Origin: Alistipes sp.
Lineage (GTDB): Bacteria > Bacteroidota > Bacteroidia > Bacteroidales > Rikenellaceae
DNA length: 64,000 nt
NCBI GenBank assembly: GCA_017504265.1
Contig: JAFVRN010000020.1
Span: 39,079 to 103,078 of the forward strand
Direction: 5' to 3'
In this document: piece after piece, positions 34,536 through 42,887 of the stretch
Numbering within the stretch: the first letter of the stretch is position 1
Layout of the letters: each line of letters starts with the position of its first letter
Made by a program: the position numbers and the translations under genes
The notes under the pieces: generated by a model
Databases searched by the model: none
Told to the model about the DNA's origin: nothing
Seen by the model: only the letters and a program-made list of their open reading frames with translations

Positions 34536-36737
34536 CTAATCACGTAGTATATAGCGTGTCAGATGCGTAGCAGTTGTAGTAATACGGCCTACGCCACACG
34601 GCTCACAGCCGGTACTAGCGACCACCACAGCCTCGTCGGCAACGCCTCCAAGGGCCGTAAGACGAGGTCTTGCACTACGCTCGCCAACAACCACCGATGC
34701 AGGTATAGCCTGCGCCTTATCTGCGGCAAGCACCCTATCGTAGAGCTCACGAAGCTCATCTATCGGGCTCTTGGCATCTGCCGTAGCACACGTATACATA
34801 CGGGCGATATTTCCGGGCGCTCCACTCATATCTACGGCATATGCCAATGCTGTCTGCACATGCTCCCACTCTGCCGTATAGAAGGTATAGGGGATGGCAA
34901 CCTTACAATTGCGCCAATAACCGGTAGTAATACCCCACAACTCGGCATCGGGATATGACGTGGGGTTGGTACAATCATCCTGAAGCATCGTGGTAAAGAG
35001 CGAACGAGCACCATCCAAGTTATCGTACGACACAACGGTGATAGCCTTACCTCTTGTAGCTGCGGCATCCTTAAAAATCGTTCCTGCCTCCTCATCTCCT
35101 GAGTAGTAGCCAACAAGCTCAATGGTGGGAGTCACACTGCCCAACGACCCCGTAGTGGCCACACTATCGAAGGTGAAGCTACGCACGACGTGTCCCGTAG
35201 CATTGTCGAGCGTATAGATATATGCCATGAACTCGCTATCGGGCATAACGCCTGACACCTGAATTGTGTTACTTCCATTGTAGTAATATTGGTCAAGAAC
35301 CTCAACTGCGGTGATGCTTGGATTAAAGTCCTTAGAGCCGGCATAGTAGTAGTCAAAGACCTCGTTCTCCATAGCTATAAACTCCTCCTCGACATACTCG
35401 TCACGCTCGACAACACCTACGACATAGTATATCGTGGGATCGCTTGACGTGATATTCATCGTAAAGCCGTAGGGCGAGATACTCGACGACGTTATGCCAA
35501 ACTCCACATCTTCGTGGCTGCCGCCCTCCAACGTGCGGAAGGTGACCATCTCGGCATTAGTCGTTATACCTCCATCATAACCAAAGGCTATTATATAGTA
35601 GGATGTATCTGCCGCGGGCAACTTGAACTTATTTGCCCCCGAGTGCTCGACAGGCCCCTTGTCGTTGGCCATAAGCGACATTAAGCTACCCCACTGCTCG
35701 ACAATACTGTGCATCATCTCATCGGCATCGGATACACCATCCCATGGTGCGACCAAAGCACAATACAGCTCATCGTTTTTCGAAGGCGTTATAGAGAAGC
35801 TGGCAGCCATAGGCTCTATATCCCAGACCTTGATGTCGAAGGTCATATCCGACTTGGGAGCATCCTCGGTTCTAAACTCACCATACACAGCATCGGTGGT
35901 TATGTATAATCCATCCTCGTCGAGCGATAATCCTGCTACAAGGTATACATAGTCGGTATTGGCATTAAGACCCTTAGCTTCGAGCGACAACGATCCGCTG
36001 AATATCAGAGCATCGATGACATCCTGCTGGCTGTATCCCTGGCCGAGAAGTCCGTTAATCTCCTCCTGGAAATAGATCGAGAAGAAGTACTCCTTGCTCC
36101 AACCCGCCTCCGAATTGGGGTCGGTATATTGGTCATAGAGCGACTTGGTGACACTGAACAGATGCCAGCTGATGCTCTCATCGTCGGGAACAACATCGAA
36201 CGTAACACTATTATTAACGACCTTGGCGGCAACACTGAAACCACAATCCGAGATGGGGACACTAAGTGTGGTAAACGGCGTCTTAACGACAGCCGATGCC
36301 GCCTCATACCCACGTGCAGCATCAACGGCAAATACCAATAAGTAGTACTCCGTATCTACAACAAGGCCACTGAAGCTACCCTCAACCTTGCCCATATCAC
36401 AAATATCGGCCATATACTCCTCGAAGGTAAGACCAAGGGATGCAGCCTCCTCTGTAATATCCTGATAAATGGTCGCTACAAGATATTCATCTTTGAGATA
36501 TTCGTCGGCCGACTCCCTGTCCATAACAAATACCAGATAGGCGACATCCTCAACCGAAGGAGTTACCGTAAATGACATCCTGCTCTTGGACACCTCGTCT
36601 ATCGACACCTCGAAACTTACAGCCTCGGGCGTGGGGTTAATCTGCCCACTATGCTCCTCACCTCGCTCACACGCCGCAAACATCAACGCAACGATTGAGA
36701 TAAGCAACGCAAACAACCGTTTGAAATTTCTCATCAT
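34536..36737 (-). CDS. Large lipoprotein with four Fn3-like repeats and an unknown C-terminal domain
   Basis: A 733-residue predicted lipoprotein (lipobox MFAAC, Cys23). Four tandem beta-rich repeats of ~105-130 residues (about 43-155, 165-290, 296-405, 413-530) each begin with a pattern like FEVSIDEVSKSRMSFTVTP and include a Tyr-rich YYLLVFAVD-type strand, which resembles fibronectin-III modules. The last ~200 residues form a separate domain ending in STGCEPCGVGRITT. I do not recognise that domain, and CEPCG could be a redox or metal site. It is monocistronic and convergent with DUF3467. Surface or outer-membrane location is inferred from the lipobox. Confidence 0.7.
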   Translation of the reverse strand: MMRNFKRLFALLISIVALMFAACERGEEHSGQINPTPEAVSFEVSIDEVSKSRMSFTVTPSVEDVAYLVFVMDRESADEYLKDEYLVATIYQDITEEAASLGLTFEEYMADICDMGKVEGSFSGLVVDTEYYLLVFAVDAARGYEAASAVVKTPFTTLSVPISDCGFSVAAKVVNNSVTFDVVPDDESISWHLFSVTKSLYDQYTDPNSEAGWSKEYFFSIYFQEEINGLLGQGYSQQDVIDALIFSGSLSLEAKGLNANTDYVYLVAGLSLDEDGLYITTDAVYGEFRTEDAPKSDMTFDIKVWDIEPMAASFSITPSKNDELYCALVAPWDGVSDADEMMHSIVEQWGSLMSLMANDKGPVEHSGANKFKLPAADTSYYIIAFGYDGGITTNAEMVTFRTLEGGSHEDVEFGITSSSISPYGFTMNITSSDPTIYYVVGVVERDEYVEEEFIAMENEVFDYYYAGSKDFNPSITAVEVLDQYYYNGSNTIQVSGVMPDSEFMAYIYTLDNATGHVVRSFTFDSVATTGSLGSVTPTIELVGYYSGDEEAGTIFKDAAATRGKAITVVSYDNLDGARSLFTTMLQDDCTNPTSYPDAELWGITTGYWRNCKVAIPYTFYTAEWEHVQTALAYAVDMSGAPGNIARMYTCATADAKSPIDELRELYDRVLAADKAQAIPASVVVGERSARPRLTALGGVADEAVVVASTGCEPCGVGRITTTATHLTRYILRD

Positions 36738-37048
36738 ACTTATTTTTTAGGTTTATGTCGTAAAAATAGTAATTATTCTTATAAAATCAAAGAGGTAGCA
36801 CCATATTTGGTCGCACATAAAAGCTATGGAGCATAAGTAAGTTACGATATATAAATATCAAAAAAAATGTGGCAGAAATGCGTACAATTAAAAATATATT
36901 CGTATTTTTGCAGAACAACGCTTTATTATGCAGCTACAATATTGTGTATTATGTTGATATACAGAATATTAACTGCAACTATGTTGAGATTATTATTAAC
37001 CTAAGGGTAGCGGGCAAAAATCGCTACTCCCATAAAACTGATGGACGT
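36738..37048. other. AT-rich divergent intergenic region
   Basis: It separates the minus-strand lipoprotein gene from fhs. It holds the fhs promoter box at 36903-36910. A continuous upstream frame (36869-37048) exists, but it begins before that promoter and encodes 60 residues foreign to the Fhs family. I see no clear promoter for the lipoprotein gene. Confidence 0.5.
36903..36910 (+). promoter_or_regulatory. Promoter -7 box of fhs
   Basis: TATTTTTG matches the -7 pattern; transcription would begin near 36917, giving an ~130-nt leader before the start at 37049. No clear -33 box is visible. Confidence 0.55.
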
Positions 37049-38719
37049 ATGAAGTCTGATATTGAAATTGCTCGTGAAACGAAGCTGAAAAATATTCGTG
37101 AGGTGGCAGCCGGCGTAGGCTTCCCCGACGAAGAGGTATTCAACTACGGCAAGTACATTGCCAAAATTCCTTATAAACTTATCGACGATAAGAAGGTAGC
37201 CAAGAGCCACCTTATCCTCGTTACGGCTATCACCGCAACCAAGGCCGGTGTAGGTAAGACTACGGTGAGCATTGGTCTGGGTATGGGCCTTAACCACATA
37301 GGCAAGAAGGCTATCATAGCACTGCGCGAGCCATCGCTCGGCCCATGCTTCGGCATGAAGGGTGGTGCTACGGGTGGCGGATATGCACAGGTACTCCCCT
37401 CGGAGGATATCAACCTCCACTTTACGGGTGACTTCCACGCTATCACCTCGGCCAACAACCTTATCGCAGCACTTTTGGACAACTACCTATACCACAACCG
37501 CTCAAAGCAGGTGGGCCTGAAGAAGGTTATGTGGCGTCGTGTACTCGATATGAACGACCGCTCGTTGCGTAATATCGTATCGGGCCTTGGCGGCTCGGCA
37601 AATGGCATACCTACGGAGACAGGTTTCGATATAACACCTGCATCCGAGATTATGGCTATCCTCTGCCTCGCGCGTAATATCGATGACCTCTATGCACGTA
37701 TCGGCCGTATCGTTCTCGGCGTACGTTATGACGACACCCCATTTACGGTCAATGACCTCGGTGTGACAGGTGCAGTGGTAGCCCTGCTCAAAGATGCCAT
37801 CAATCCTAACCTTGTGCAGACTACCGAGCATAATCCCGTTATTATCCATGGTGGTCCTTTCGCAAATATCGCTCATGGCTGTAACTCGGTGATAGCTACA
37901 CGTATGGCTATGTCGTGGGCCGACTATACCGTTACCGAGGCAGGTTTCGGTGCCGACCTTGGCGCAGAGAAGTTCCTCGACATCAAGTGCCGTCAGGCCG
38001 GTCTTAAACCCGACCTTACCGTGTTGGTAGCCTCGACACTTGCGTTGAAGATGCACGGTGGTGTTCCCGAGACGGAGATAAAGTTGCCTAATGCCGAGGG
38101 CTTGCAGCAGGGCTTCGCCAACCTCGACCGCCATGTTGCCAACTTAAAGAAGTTCGGACAGACCGTCCTTGTATGCTTCAACCGCTTTGCCAGCGATACC
38201 GACGATGAGATTGCAATGGTCATCGACCACTGCGAGAAGCTCGGTGTACGCTGCGTTATCAACAACGCCTATGCCGAGGGCGGTGCAGGTGCTGCAGAGC
38301 TGGCACAGGCTGCCGTAGAGCTTATCGAGACAGAGCCTTCTGCCCCTATCAACTACGCCTACAACCTCGAAGACAGCCTTAAAGAGAAGATTACGAAGGT
38401 TGCCAAGAATATCTATGGCGCAGGCTCGGTGGTATTCGGTCCACGTGCGCAGAAGGAGATTGCTCTGCTCGAGAAGTGGGGAATGGGTAACCTGCCGGTA
38501 TGTATCGCCAAAACACAGTTCTCGTTCAGTGCCGATGCCAAGCGTTATGGCAGCGTCGAGGGCTTCGAGATCAACATCAAGGATATAGAGCTTAATGCCG
38601 GTAGTGGCTTTGTGGTAGCTCTTGCAGGTGATATTATGCGTATGCCGGGTCTTAGCAAGACCCCTCAGGCCGGCAATATCCACCTTGCTGAGGATGGTAA
38701 TGTAGAGGGTATAGTTTAA
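37049..38719 (+). CDS. fhs: Formate--tetrahydrofolate ligase
   Basis: With the start at 37049 ([10 protein letters not shown]) the enzyme has 556 residues, the usual length. It makes 10-formyl-THF from formate, THF and ATP. Motifs include [18 protein letters not shown] (ATP loop), [23 protein letters not shown], and [21 protein letters not shown]. The upstream in-frame extension to 36869 is unlikely because a promoter lies within it. It is monocistronic and followed by a hairpin terminator. Confidence 0.96.
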   Translation: MKSDIEIARETKLKNIREVAAGVGFPDEEVFNYGKYIAKIPYKLIDDKKVAKSHLILVTAITATKAGVGKTTVSIGLGMGLNHIGKKAIIALREPSLGPCFGMKGGATGGGYAQVLPSEDINLHFTGDFHAITSANNLIAALLDNYLYHNRSKQVGLKKVMWRRVLDMNDRSLRNIVSGLGGSANGIPTETGFDITPASEIMAILCLARNIDDLYARIGRIVLGVRYDDTPFTVNDLGVTGAVVALLKDAINPNLVQTTEHNPVIIHGGPFANIAHGCNSVIATRMAMSWADYTVTEAGFGADLGAEKFLDIKCRQAGLKPDLTVLVASTLALKMHGGVPETEIKLPNAEGLQQGFANLDRHVANLKKFGQTVLVCFNRFASDTDDEIAMVIDHCEKLGVRCVINNAYAEGGAGAAELAQAAVELIETEPSAPINYAYNLEDSLKEKITKVAKNIYGAGSVVFGPRAQKEIALLEKWGMGNLPVCIAKTQFSFSADAKRYGSVEGFEINIKDIELNAGSGFVVALAGDIMRMPGLSKTPQAGNIHLAEDGNVEGIV

Positions 38720-38741
38720 CCCCTGCGACTATAAACGATAG

Positions 38742-38768
38742 AGGGACTAATCCGTGTGGTTAGTCCCT
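38742..38768 (+). terminator. Rho-independent terminator of fhs
   Basis: AGGGACTAA pairs with TTAGTCCCT, plus one T-G and one C-G pair, followed by TTTGTTGTG. Confidence 0.8.
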
Positions 38769-38805
38769 TTTGTTGTGTGTGTGGCGGGGGCAGGGATTTT
38801 GTGTT

Positions 38806-38837
38806 GCAGGGCGAAGCCCTGCCACTGCGAAGCAGTG
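38806..38837. repeat. Two abutting GAA-triloop hairpins
   Basis: GCAGGGC-GAA-GCCCTGC (38806-38822) is followed without a gap by CACTGC-GAA-GCAGTG (38823-38837). Both are perfect palindromes with the same GAA loop, and the second ends exactly where the 9-bp repeat array begins. There is no T-run after either, so they do not look like terminators. Confidence 0.85.
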
Positions 38838-38970
38838 TGGGTTAGATGGGTTAAATGGGTCCAATGGGTCAGATGGGGATTTTTTCCACAGAACCCACTG
38901 AACCCACTGAACCCACTGAACCCACTGAACCCACTGAACCCATAGAACCCATATAACCCACTGAACCCAC
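38838..38970. repeat. 9-bp tandem repeats in two inverted blocks
   Basis: Left block 38838-38878: four and a half degenerate copies of TGGGTTAGA. Right block 38892-38970: nearly nine copies of AACCCACTG, six exact, two variant (AACCCATAG, AACCCATAT) and a partial one. The TGGGTT cores of the left block are complementary to AACCCA of the right, so the blocks can form a long imperfect hairpin across a T-run at 38880-38885. Translation gives only WVQWV/NPLNPL-type low complexity, not a gene. Confidence 0.85.
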
Positions 38971-38982
38971 AACACTCGGGAT

Positions 38983-39125
38983 AATCAGCGGTTAAACCCT
39001 AATTTTTGTCAGAAGGGGTTAGCTGTGGCCTCGATTAAGAGATTGCCCCGGATGGATAGTACCCAGCGTACATTCCATTCGGGGCAATGATTGAGAGGTC
39101 GCAGATGACCCCTTATCACAAAAAT
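38983..39125 (+). repeat. Structured repeat element, copy 1 (124-nt hairpin plus conserved 5' linker)
   Basis: A conserved linker (AATCAGCGGTTAAACCCTA) precedes a long hairpin at 39002-39125. From outside in: ATTTTTGT/ACAAAAAT (8 bp), a CAG/ATC internal loop, a 20-position stem (39013-39032 with 39095-39114, one G-A mismatch), an asymmetric internal loop beginning with tandem G-A juxtapositions, a 15-bp stem (39042-39056 with 39074-39088), then GTAC/GTAC closing a CCAGC loop. Non-Watson-Crick stem pairs on the + strand are G-T apart from that single G-A. It is not a terminator (no T-run) and does not encode protein. Confidence 0.8.
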
Positions 39126-39126
39126 C

Positions 39127-39269
39127 TCAATCAGCGGTAAGACCCCAATTTTTGTCAGAGCGGTGCAGTAGTGGCGCTGACACGAGAAAGGGCGGATGGG
39201 ACATACTAAGCGTATTTCCCATTCGCCCTTTGGACTGAAGCGTCGCTAATGCGCCGCTATCACAAAAAT
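39127..39269 (+). repeat. Structured repeat element, copy 2
   Basis: Same architecture as the preceding element: linker CAATCAGCGGTAAGACCCCA, hairpin at 39148-39269 with ATTTTTGT/ACAAAAAT ends, identical CAG/ATC internal loop, a 20-position stem (39159-39178 with 39239-39258) with the G-A mismatch at the same position 10, tandem G-A juxtapositions, a 15-bp stem (39187-39201 with 39217-39231), and ATAC/GTAT closing a TAAGC loop. Stem sequences differ from copy 1 but pairing is kept by compensatory changes. The end touches the stop codon of the convergent C1B peptidase gene. Confidence 0.8.
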
Positions 39270-40456
39270 TATAGGTTTAGCTTCTTACGAATATCCTTTG
39301 GTATAGCATTCTTGTGAACAACAATGTTCATAGTCTTATAGCGCACGAATGCCTTTGATGCATACCAGATACCCTTATATGTACCGGCCTCACCCCATGA
39401 GTTCTTAACCATGTAGTACTCTACGCCATTCTGATCCTTAGCGATACCGTAGATCTGCATACCGTGATCATCGGTAGTCTCCCAATTATCATAAGCGAGC
39501 TGACGCTCCTCCTGAGTACACCACTTCTGAGCCGATGGCTTAGGAGTATTCTTCTTCTCCTCCTCTGTAAGGTTGAGCCACTTTGCCATATCCGAGCCCT
39601 GAAGGTCGGCACTTGCTGACTCGTCAGGAAGCACAGCTGTACCCATACGAGTAAAGCCCTTCTCGCTAACATCGCTACCCCATGCAATAGTGTAGCCCTC
39701 CATAATAGCATTGTCGAATACCTCCATCAACTCGTCGATAGGGAGGTTATACGACTGTGCCCAGCGCCAGTTATCTTGAATCTCAAGGATGAATGGCTCG
39801 TAGAAGGGGTGGTGTGTGTAAGAGGTCAATGACACATAGTCAGAGGCATTCAAGCCCAATGACTCATAGAATGACTTTGGAGTATACTCCTTACCGTTAT
39901 AGGTGAATGACTCGGGACGCTCACCAAGATAGATGTCGTGGATAGCCTCAATAGCCTGCTTCCATAGTGGCTGACCATCGGGGCTGAGCTGCAAGCTGCG
40001 GTGTCTGCCCTTAGCAATAGCTGCTACAACAGCATCGCTAACAGCCGAAAGCTCGTTGTGGTTGCTCAACTCCTTACCATACATTACACCGGGACGCATC
40101 TCAGCCTCGGGAACAAGACCAAAGGCCTCCATACCGTAGATAACATCGTAGAATGAGCCGCCCTGCGAGAAAGATACATCGCCGTGTGTACGCACTGCCT
40201 TGTCGGCACGGTCAAGATAGGTGTTGTGAACGAGATACATCTCAGAGAAGTCGAACTCACCCTTGCCCATACGCAAAAGCTCCGACTCGATGAATGCCAA
40301 TGACGAATAGCACCAGCAAGTACCAGCCTGATTCTGATTCTTGATGCTCGTAATAGGATTCTCCTTTACTACGGTAAACTCAAGAGTGGTCTCCTCCTGA
40401 GCCATAGCACCTGTCGCCATAATGATAGCGAGTGCCAAACCAAAGATTTTCTTCAT
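39269..40456 (-). CDS. C1B-family cysteine aminopeptidase (bleomycin hydrolase/PepC-like), exported
   Basis: A 395-residue papain-fold peptidase with a signal peptide (MKKIFGLALAIIMATGAMA-Q). The catalytic Cys47 lies in NQAGTCWCYSS, with the oxyanion Gln just before it; the His is in DDHGMQIYG and the Asn in VKNSWGE. Family C1B members are usually cytosolic homohexameric aminopeptidases; the signal peptide places this one in the periplasm or outside, as in other Bacteroidota. The C-terminus reads KKLNL. The downstream end abuts the structured repeat elements. Confidence 0.92.
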   Translation of the reverse strand: MKKIFGLALAIIMATGAMAQEETTLEFTVVKENPITSIKNQNQAGTCWCYSSLAFIESELLRMGKGEFDFSEMYLVHNTYLDRADKAVRTHGDVSFSQGGSFYDVIYGMEAFGLVPEAEMRPGVMYGKELSNHNELSAVSDAVVAAIAKGRHRSLQLSPDGQPLWKQAIEAIHDIYLGERPESFTYNGKEYTPKSFYESLGLNASDYVSLTSYTHHPFYEPFILEIQDNWRWAQSYNLPIDELMEVFDNAIMEGYTIAWGSDVSEKGFTRMGTAVLPDESASADLQGSDMAKWLNLTEEEKKNTPKPSAQKWCTQEERQLAYDNWETTDDHGMQIYGIAKDQNGVEYYMVKNSWGEAGTYKGIWYASKAFVRYKTMNIVVHKNAIPKDIRKKLNL

Positions 40457-40499
40457 AGTTAAATTGTTTTAGGTAAATGTTATATTCTGTTTAATGTTG

Positions 40500-42803
40500 T
40501 TACTTCTTAGCCTTAGCCACGATACGCTGACACTCCGCATAGGATATGCTATCTACCTTAACACCCTTAGGCAGACGGTAGTTCTTGCCGTTGTATGCTA
40601 TATATGGGCCATAGACACCTGTCTTGATGACCATCGAGGCATCCTCCTCGAAGAGACGTAGCGGCGTGGCTGCCACCTGCTGCTTGGCACTATTCTCGCG
40701 TAGCAATGCTTCGGCACGTTCGCGTGTGATGGTGTATGGGTCGTCACCCTTACCCAGCGAGGCGAAGGTCTTGCCGTGACGCACATATGGGCCAAACTTA
40801 CCAATACCCACCATCAGTGCCTCGCCATCCAACTCGCCGAGGTTGCGAGGCAAGGCAAAGAGTTCGAGGGCCTCCTCCAACGTTATAGACTCGATGAGCT
40901 GTCCCTTTTTAAGCGAGGCAAACTGCGCCTTGCTGCTATCCTCGCCGACGAGTTCCACCATAGGACCATAGCGTCCTATACGCGCTCTTACCGTAAGGCC
41001 GGTCTTGGGATCTATACCCAGCACTCGTGCAGACTGATAACCACGCTCATTCTGCGTACCTATGGCGGCATCTACAAGCGTGTGGAAGGGGTTGTAGAAG
41101 TCGCTAATCATCTTAGTCCACGTGATATCGCCATCGGCAACACGGTCGAACTCCTTCTCGACATTTGCCGTGAAGTGGTAGTCCATAATCGAGGCGAACT
41201 GCGATTCGAGATAGTCGTTTACGACCATACCTATATCCGTAGGGGCAAGACGGTTCTTCTCCTTACCATAGCTCTCGGTAATCATCTTCTCGCTGAGTTT
41301 ATCGCCCACAAGCGTTATCTGCAACGTCTGACGCTTTTGTCCCTCCTTGTTCTGCTTTACGACATAGCCACGATTGATAATCGTGGTAATGGTAGGTGCA
41401 TAGGTTGAAGGACGGCCTATACCCAGCTCTTCAAGACGCTTGACAAGAGCGGCCTCGTTATAGCGCACGGGAGCTTGTGTATATCGCTCCGAGGCTACTA
41501 TATTTACATACTCCACCTCATCGCCAACACACATCTTGGGCAATATTCCGCCATCGCCCTCATTTTGAGCATCCTCATCTACACTCTCGGAGTAGAGGCG
41601 CATAAAGCCGTCGAAACGCACCACCTCGCCCGTAGCCACGAACTGCTCCTTATGTCCCGAAACCTCGATAATAACCTGCGTGCGGTCGAGTTCCGCCGGC
41701 ACCATCTGCGATGCTACGGTACGCTTCCAAATAAGGTCGTACAGACGCTTCTCTGCGGCCGTTCCCTCAATCTCGTGACGTTCAATATAGGAAGGACGTA
41801 TAGCCTCGTGTGCCTCCTGCGCACCCTTAGACTTGGTCTTGAAGTTATGCGGATATGAATATTTGGCACCAAAAAGGCGGGTTACCTCATTCTTACACTG
41901 CGTGATAGCCATCTGCGAGAGATTTACCGAGTCGGTACGCATATAGGTAATAAGACCTTGCTCGTACAGCTTCTGCGCTACGGACATCGTCTGCGACACG
42001 CTCATACCGAGTCTACGGCTGGCCTCCTGCTGCAAGGTAGAGGTGGTAAACGGAGGTGCAGCATAACGCTGTACCGGCTTCTCCTCGGCCTTGATGACAC
42101 TAAACTTCTGCCCGATACACTCCTTGAGGAACTGCTCGGCATCCTCCCTGCGCTCGAAGAGTTGCGATAGCGTAGCCTTGAAGAGCGTTTTCGACTCATC
42201 GCCGGCAGCATAGAACTGCGCTACAACTCGATACTGAGCAACACTCTTAAAGGCGATTATGTCGCGCTCCCTCTCAACGATAAGGCGCACGGCAACGCTC
42301 TGCACACGGCCGGCCGAGAGTGCCGGACGCACCTTCTTCCATAGTACGGGCGACAGCTCAAAGCCTACCAAACGGTCTAAGACACGACGCGCCTGCTGTG
42401 CATTGACCAGATTCATGTCGATGGTACGAGGATTCTCAATGGCCGCGAGTATAGCACGCTGCGTAATCTCGTGAAAGACAATACGCTTAGTACGGTCAAT
42501 AGGAAGATTAAGCACCTTTGCCAGGTGCCACGCGATGGCCTCTCCCTCGCGGTCCTCATCGGATGCCAACCATACGGTCTTAGCCTCACGTGACAGACGT
42601 GCAAGTTCGTCCACTATCTTACGCTTATCCTCCGGAATCTCGTATATTGGTTCGAAATCGTTATCCAGATTTATACCAAGTCCCTTCTTAGCCAAGTCGC
42701 GTATATGGCCAAAACTCGATTTGACCATATAGCCCTTGCCAAGAAATCTCTCGATAGTCTTAGCCTTGGCCGGAGACTCTACAATAACTAAATTTTCCTG
42801 CAT
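40500..42803 (-). CDS. topA: DNA topoisomerase I
   Basis: Type IA topoisomerase relaxing negative supercoils. From the ATG at 42803 (MQENLVIVESPAKAKTIERF) it has 767 residues; an ATG at 42824 would add seven. Toprim motifs VIVESPAKAK and ASDEDREGEAIAWH, and the active-site segment GLITYMRTDSVNLS with the catalytic Tyr, are intact. The C-terminus carries topoisomerase C-terminal repeats (VGIGKFGPYVRHG, IKTGVYGPYIAYNGKNYRLPKG) and no cysteine zinc fingers, unlike E. coli TopA. Confidence 0.97.
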   Translation of the reverse strand: MQENLVIVESPAKAKTIERFLGKGYMVKSSFGHIRDLAKKGLGINLDNDFEPIYEIPEDKRKIVDELARLSREAKTVWLASDEDREGEAIAWHLAKVLNLPIDRTKRIVFHEITQRAILAAIENPRTIDMNLVNAQQARRVLDRLVGFELSPVLWKKVRPALSAGRVQSVAVRLIVERERDIIAFKSVAQYRVVAQFYAAGDESKTLFKATLSQLFERREDAEQFLKECIGQKFSVIKAEEKPVQRYAAPPFTTSTLQQEASRRLGMSVSQTMSVAQKLYEQGLITYMRTDSVNLSQMAITQCKNEVTRLFGAKYSYPHNFKTKSKGAQEAHEAIRPSYIERHEIEGTAAEKRLYDLIWKRTVASQMVPAELDRTQVIIEVSGHKEQFVATGEVVRFDGFMRLYSESVDEDAQNEGDGGILPKMCVGDEVEYVNIVASERYTQAPVRYNEAALVKRLEELGIGRPSTYAPTITTIINRGYVVKQNKEGQKRQTLQITLVGDKLSEKMITESYGKEKNRLAPTDIGMVVNDYLESQFASIMDYHFTANVEKEFDRVADGDITWTKMISDFYNPFHTLVDAAIGTQNERGYQSARVLGIDPKTGLTVRARIGRYGPMVELVGEDSSKAQFASLKKGQLIESITLEEALELFALPRNLGELDGEALMVGIGKFGPYVRHGKTFASLGKGDDPYTITRERAEALLRENSAKQQVAATPLRLFEEDASMVIKTGVYGPYIAYNGKNYRLPKGVKVDSISYAECQRIVAKAKK

Positions 42804-42830
42804 CACAATATATTCGTTATACATATAGCA

Positions 42831-42856
42831 AAACCTAAGTATTGGGACTTAGGTTT
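42831..42856 (-). terminator. Hairpin terminator after the DUF4270 gene
   Basis: AAACCTAAGT pairs with ACTTAGGTTT over 10 bp around a 6-nt loop, lying between the end of the DUF4270 gene and the start of topA; on the minus strand a short T-run follows. Confidence 0.6.
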
Positions 42857-42887
42857 GCTCGTACGTCTATTTATCACACATAAACTA

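Noticed and set aside
36869-37048. N-terminal extension of formate--tetrahydrofolate ligase
   Set aside because: A promoter box lies inside it, and the family normally begins at the [10 protein letters not shown] equivalent.
38754-38945. Open frame with WVRWVKWVQ and NPLNPLNP-type product
   Set aside because: It is only the translation of the inverted 9-bp repeat arrays (period divisible by three keeps it open), with no promoter or start context.
38892-38970. CRISPR-like array
   Set aside because: Units are 9 bp and contiguous with no spacers; no cas genes are present.
39002-39269. The two long hairpins as ordinary terminators of fhs or of the peptidase gene
   Set aside because: Neither is followed by a T-run, fhs already has a terminator at 38742-38768, and the internal loops are conserved in a way terminators do not need.
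38981-39270. Integron attC sites
   Set aside because: Copy 1 contains GTTAAAC, which fits a core site, but copy 2 does not (GTAAGAC), there is no integron integrase in the window, and the fold is much longer and more perfect than typical attC.
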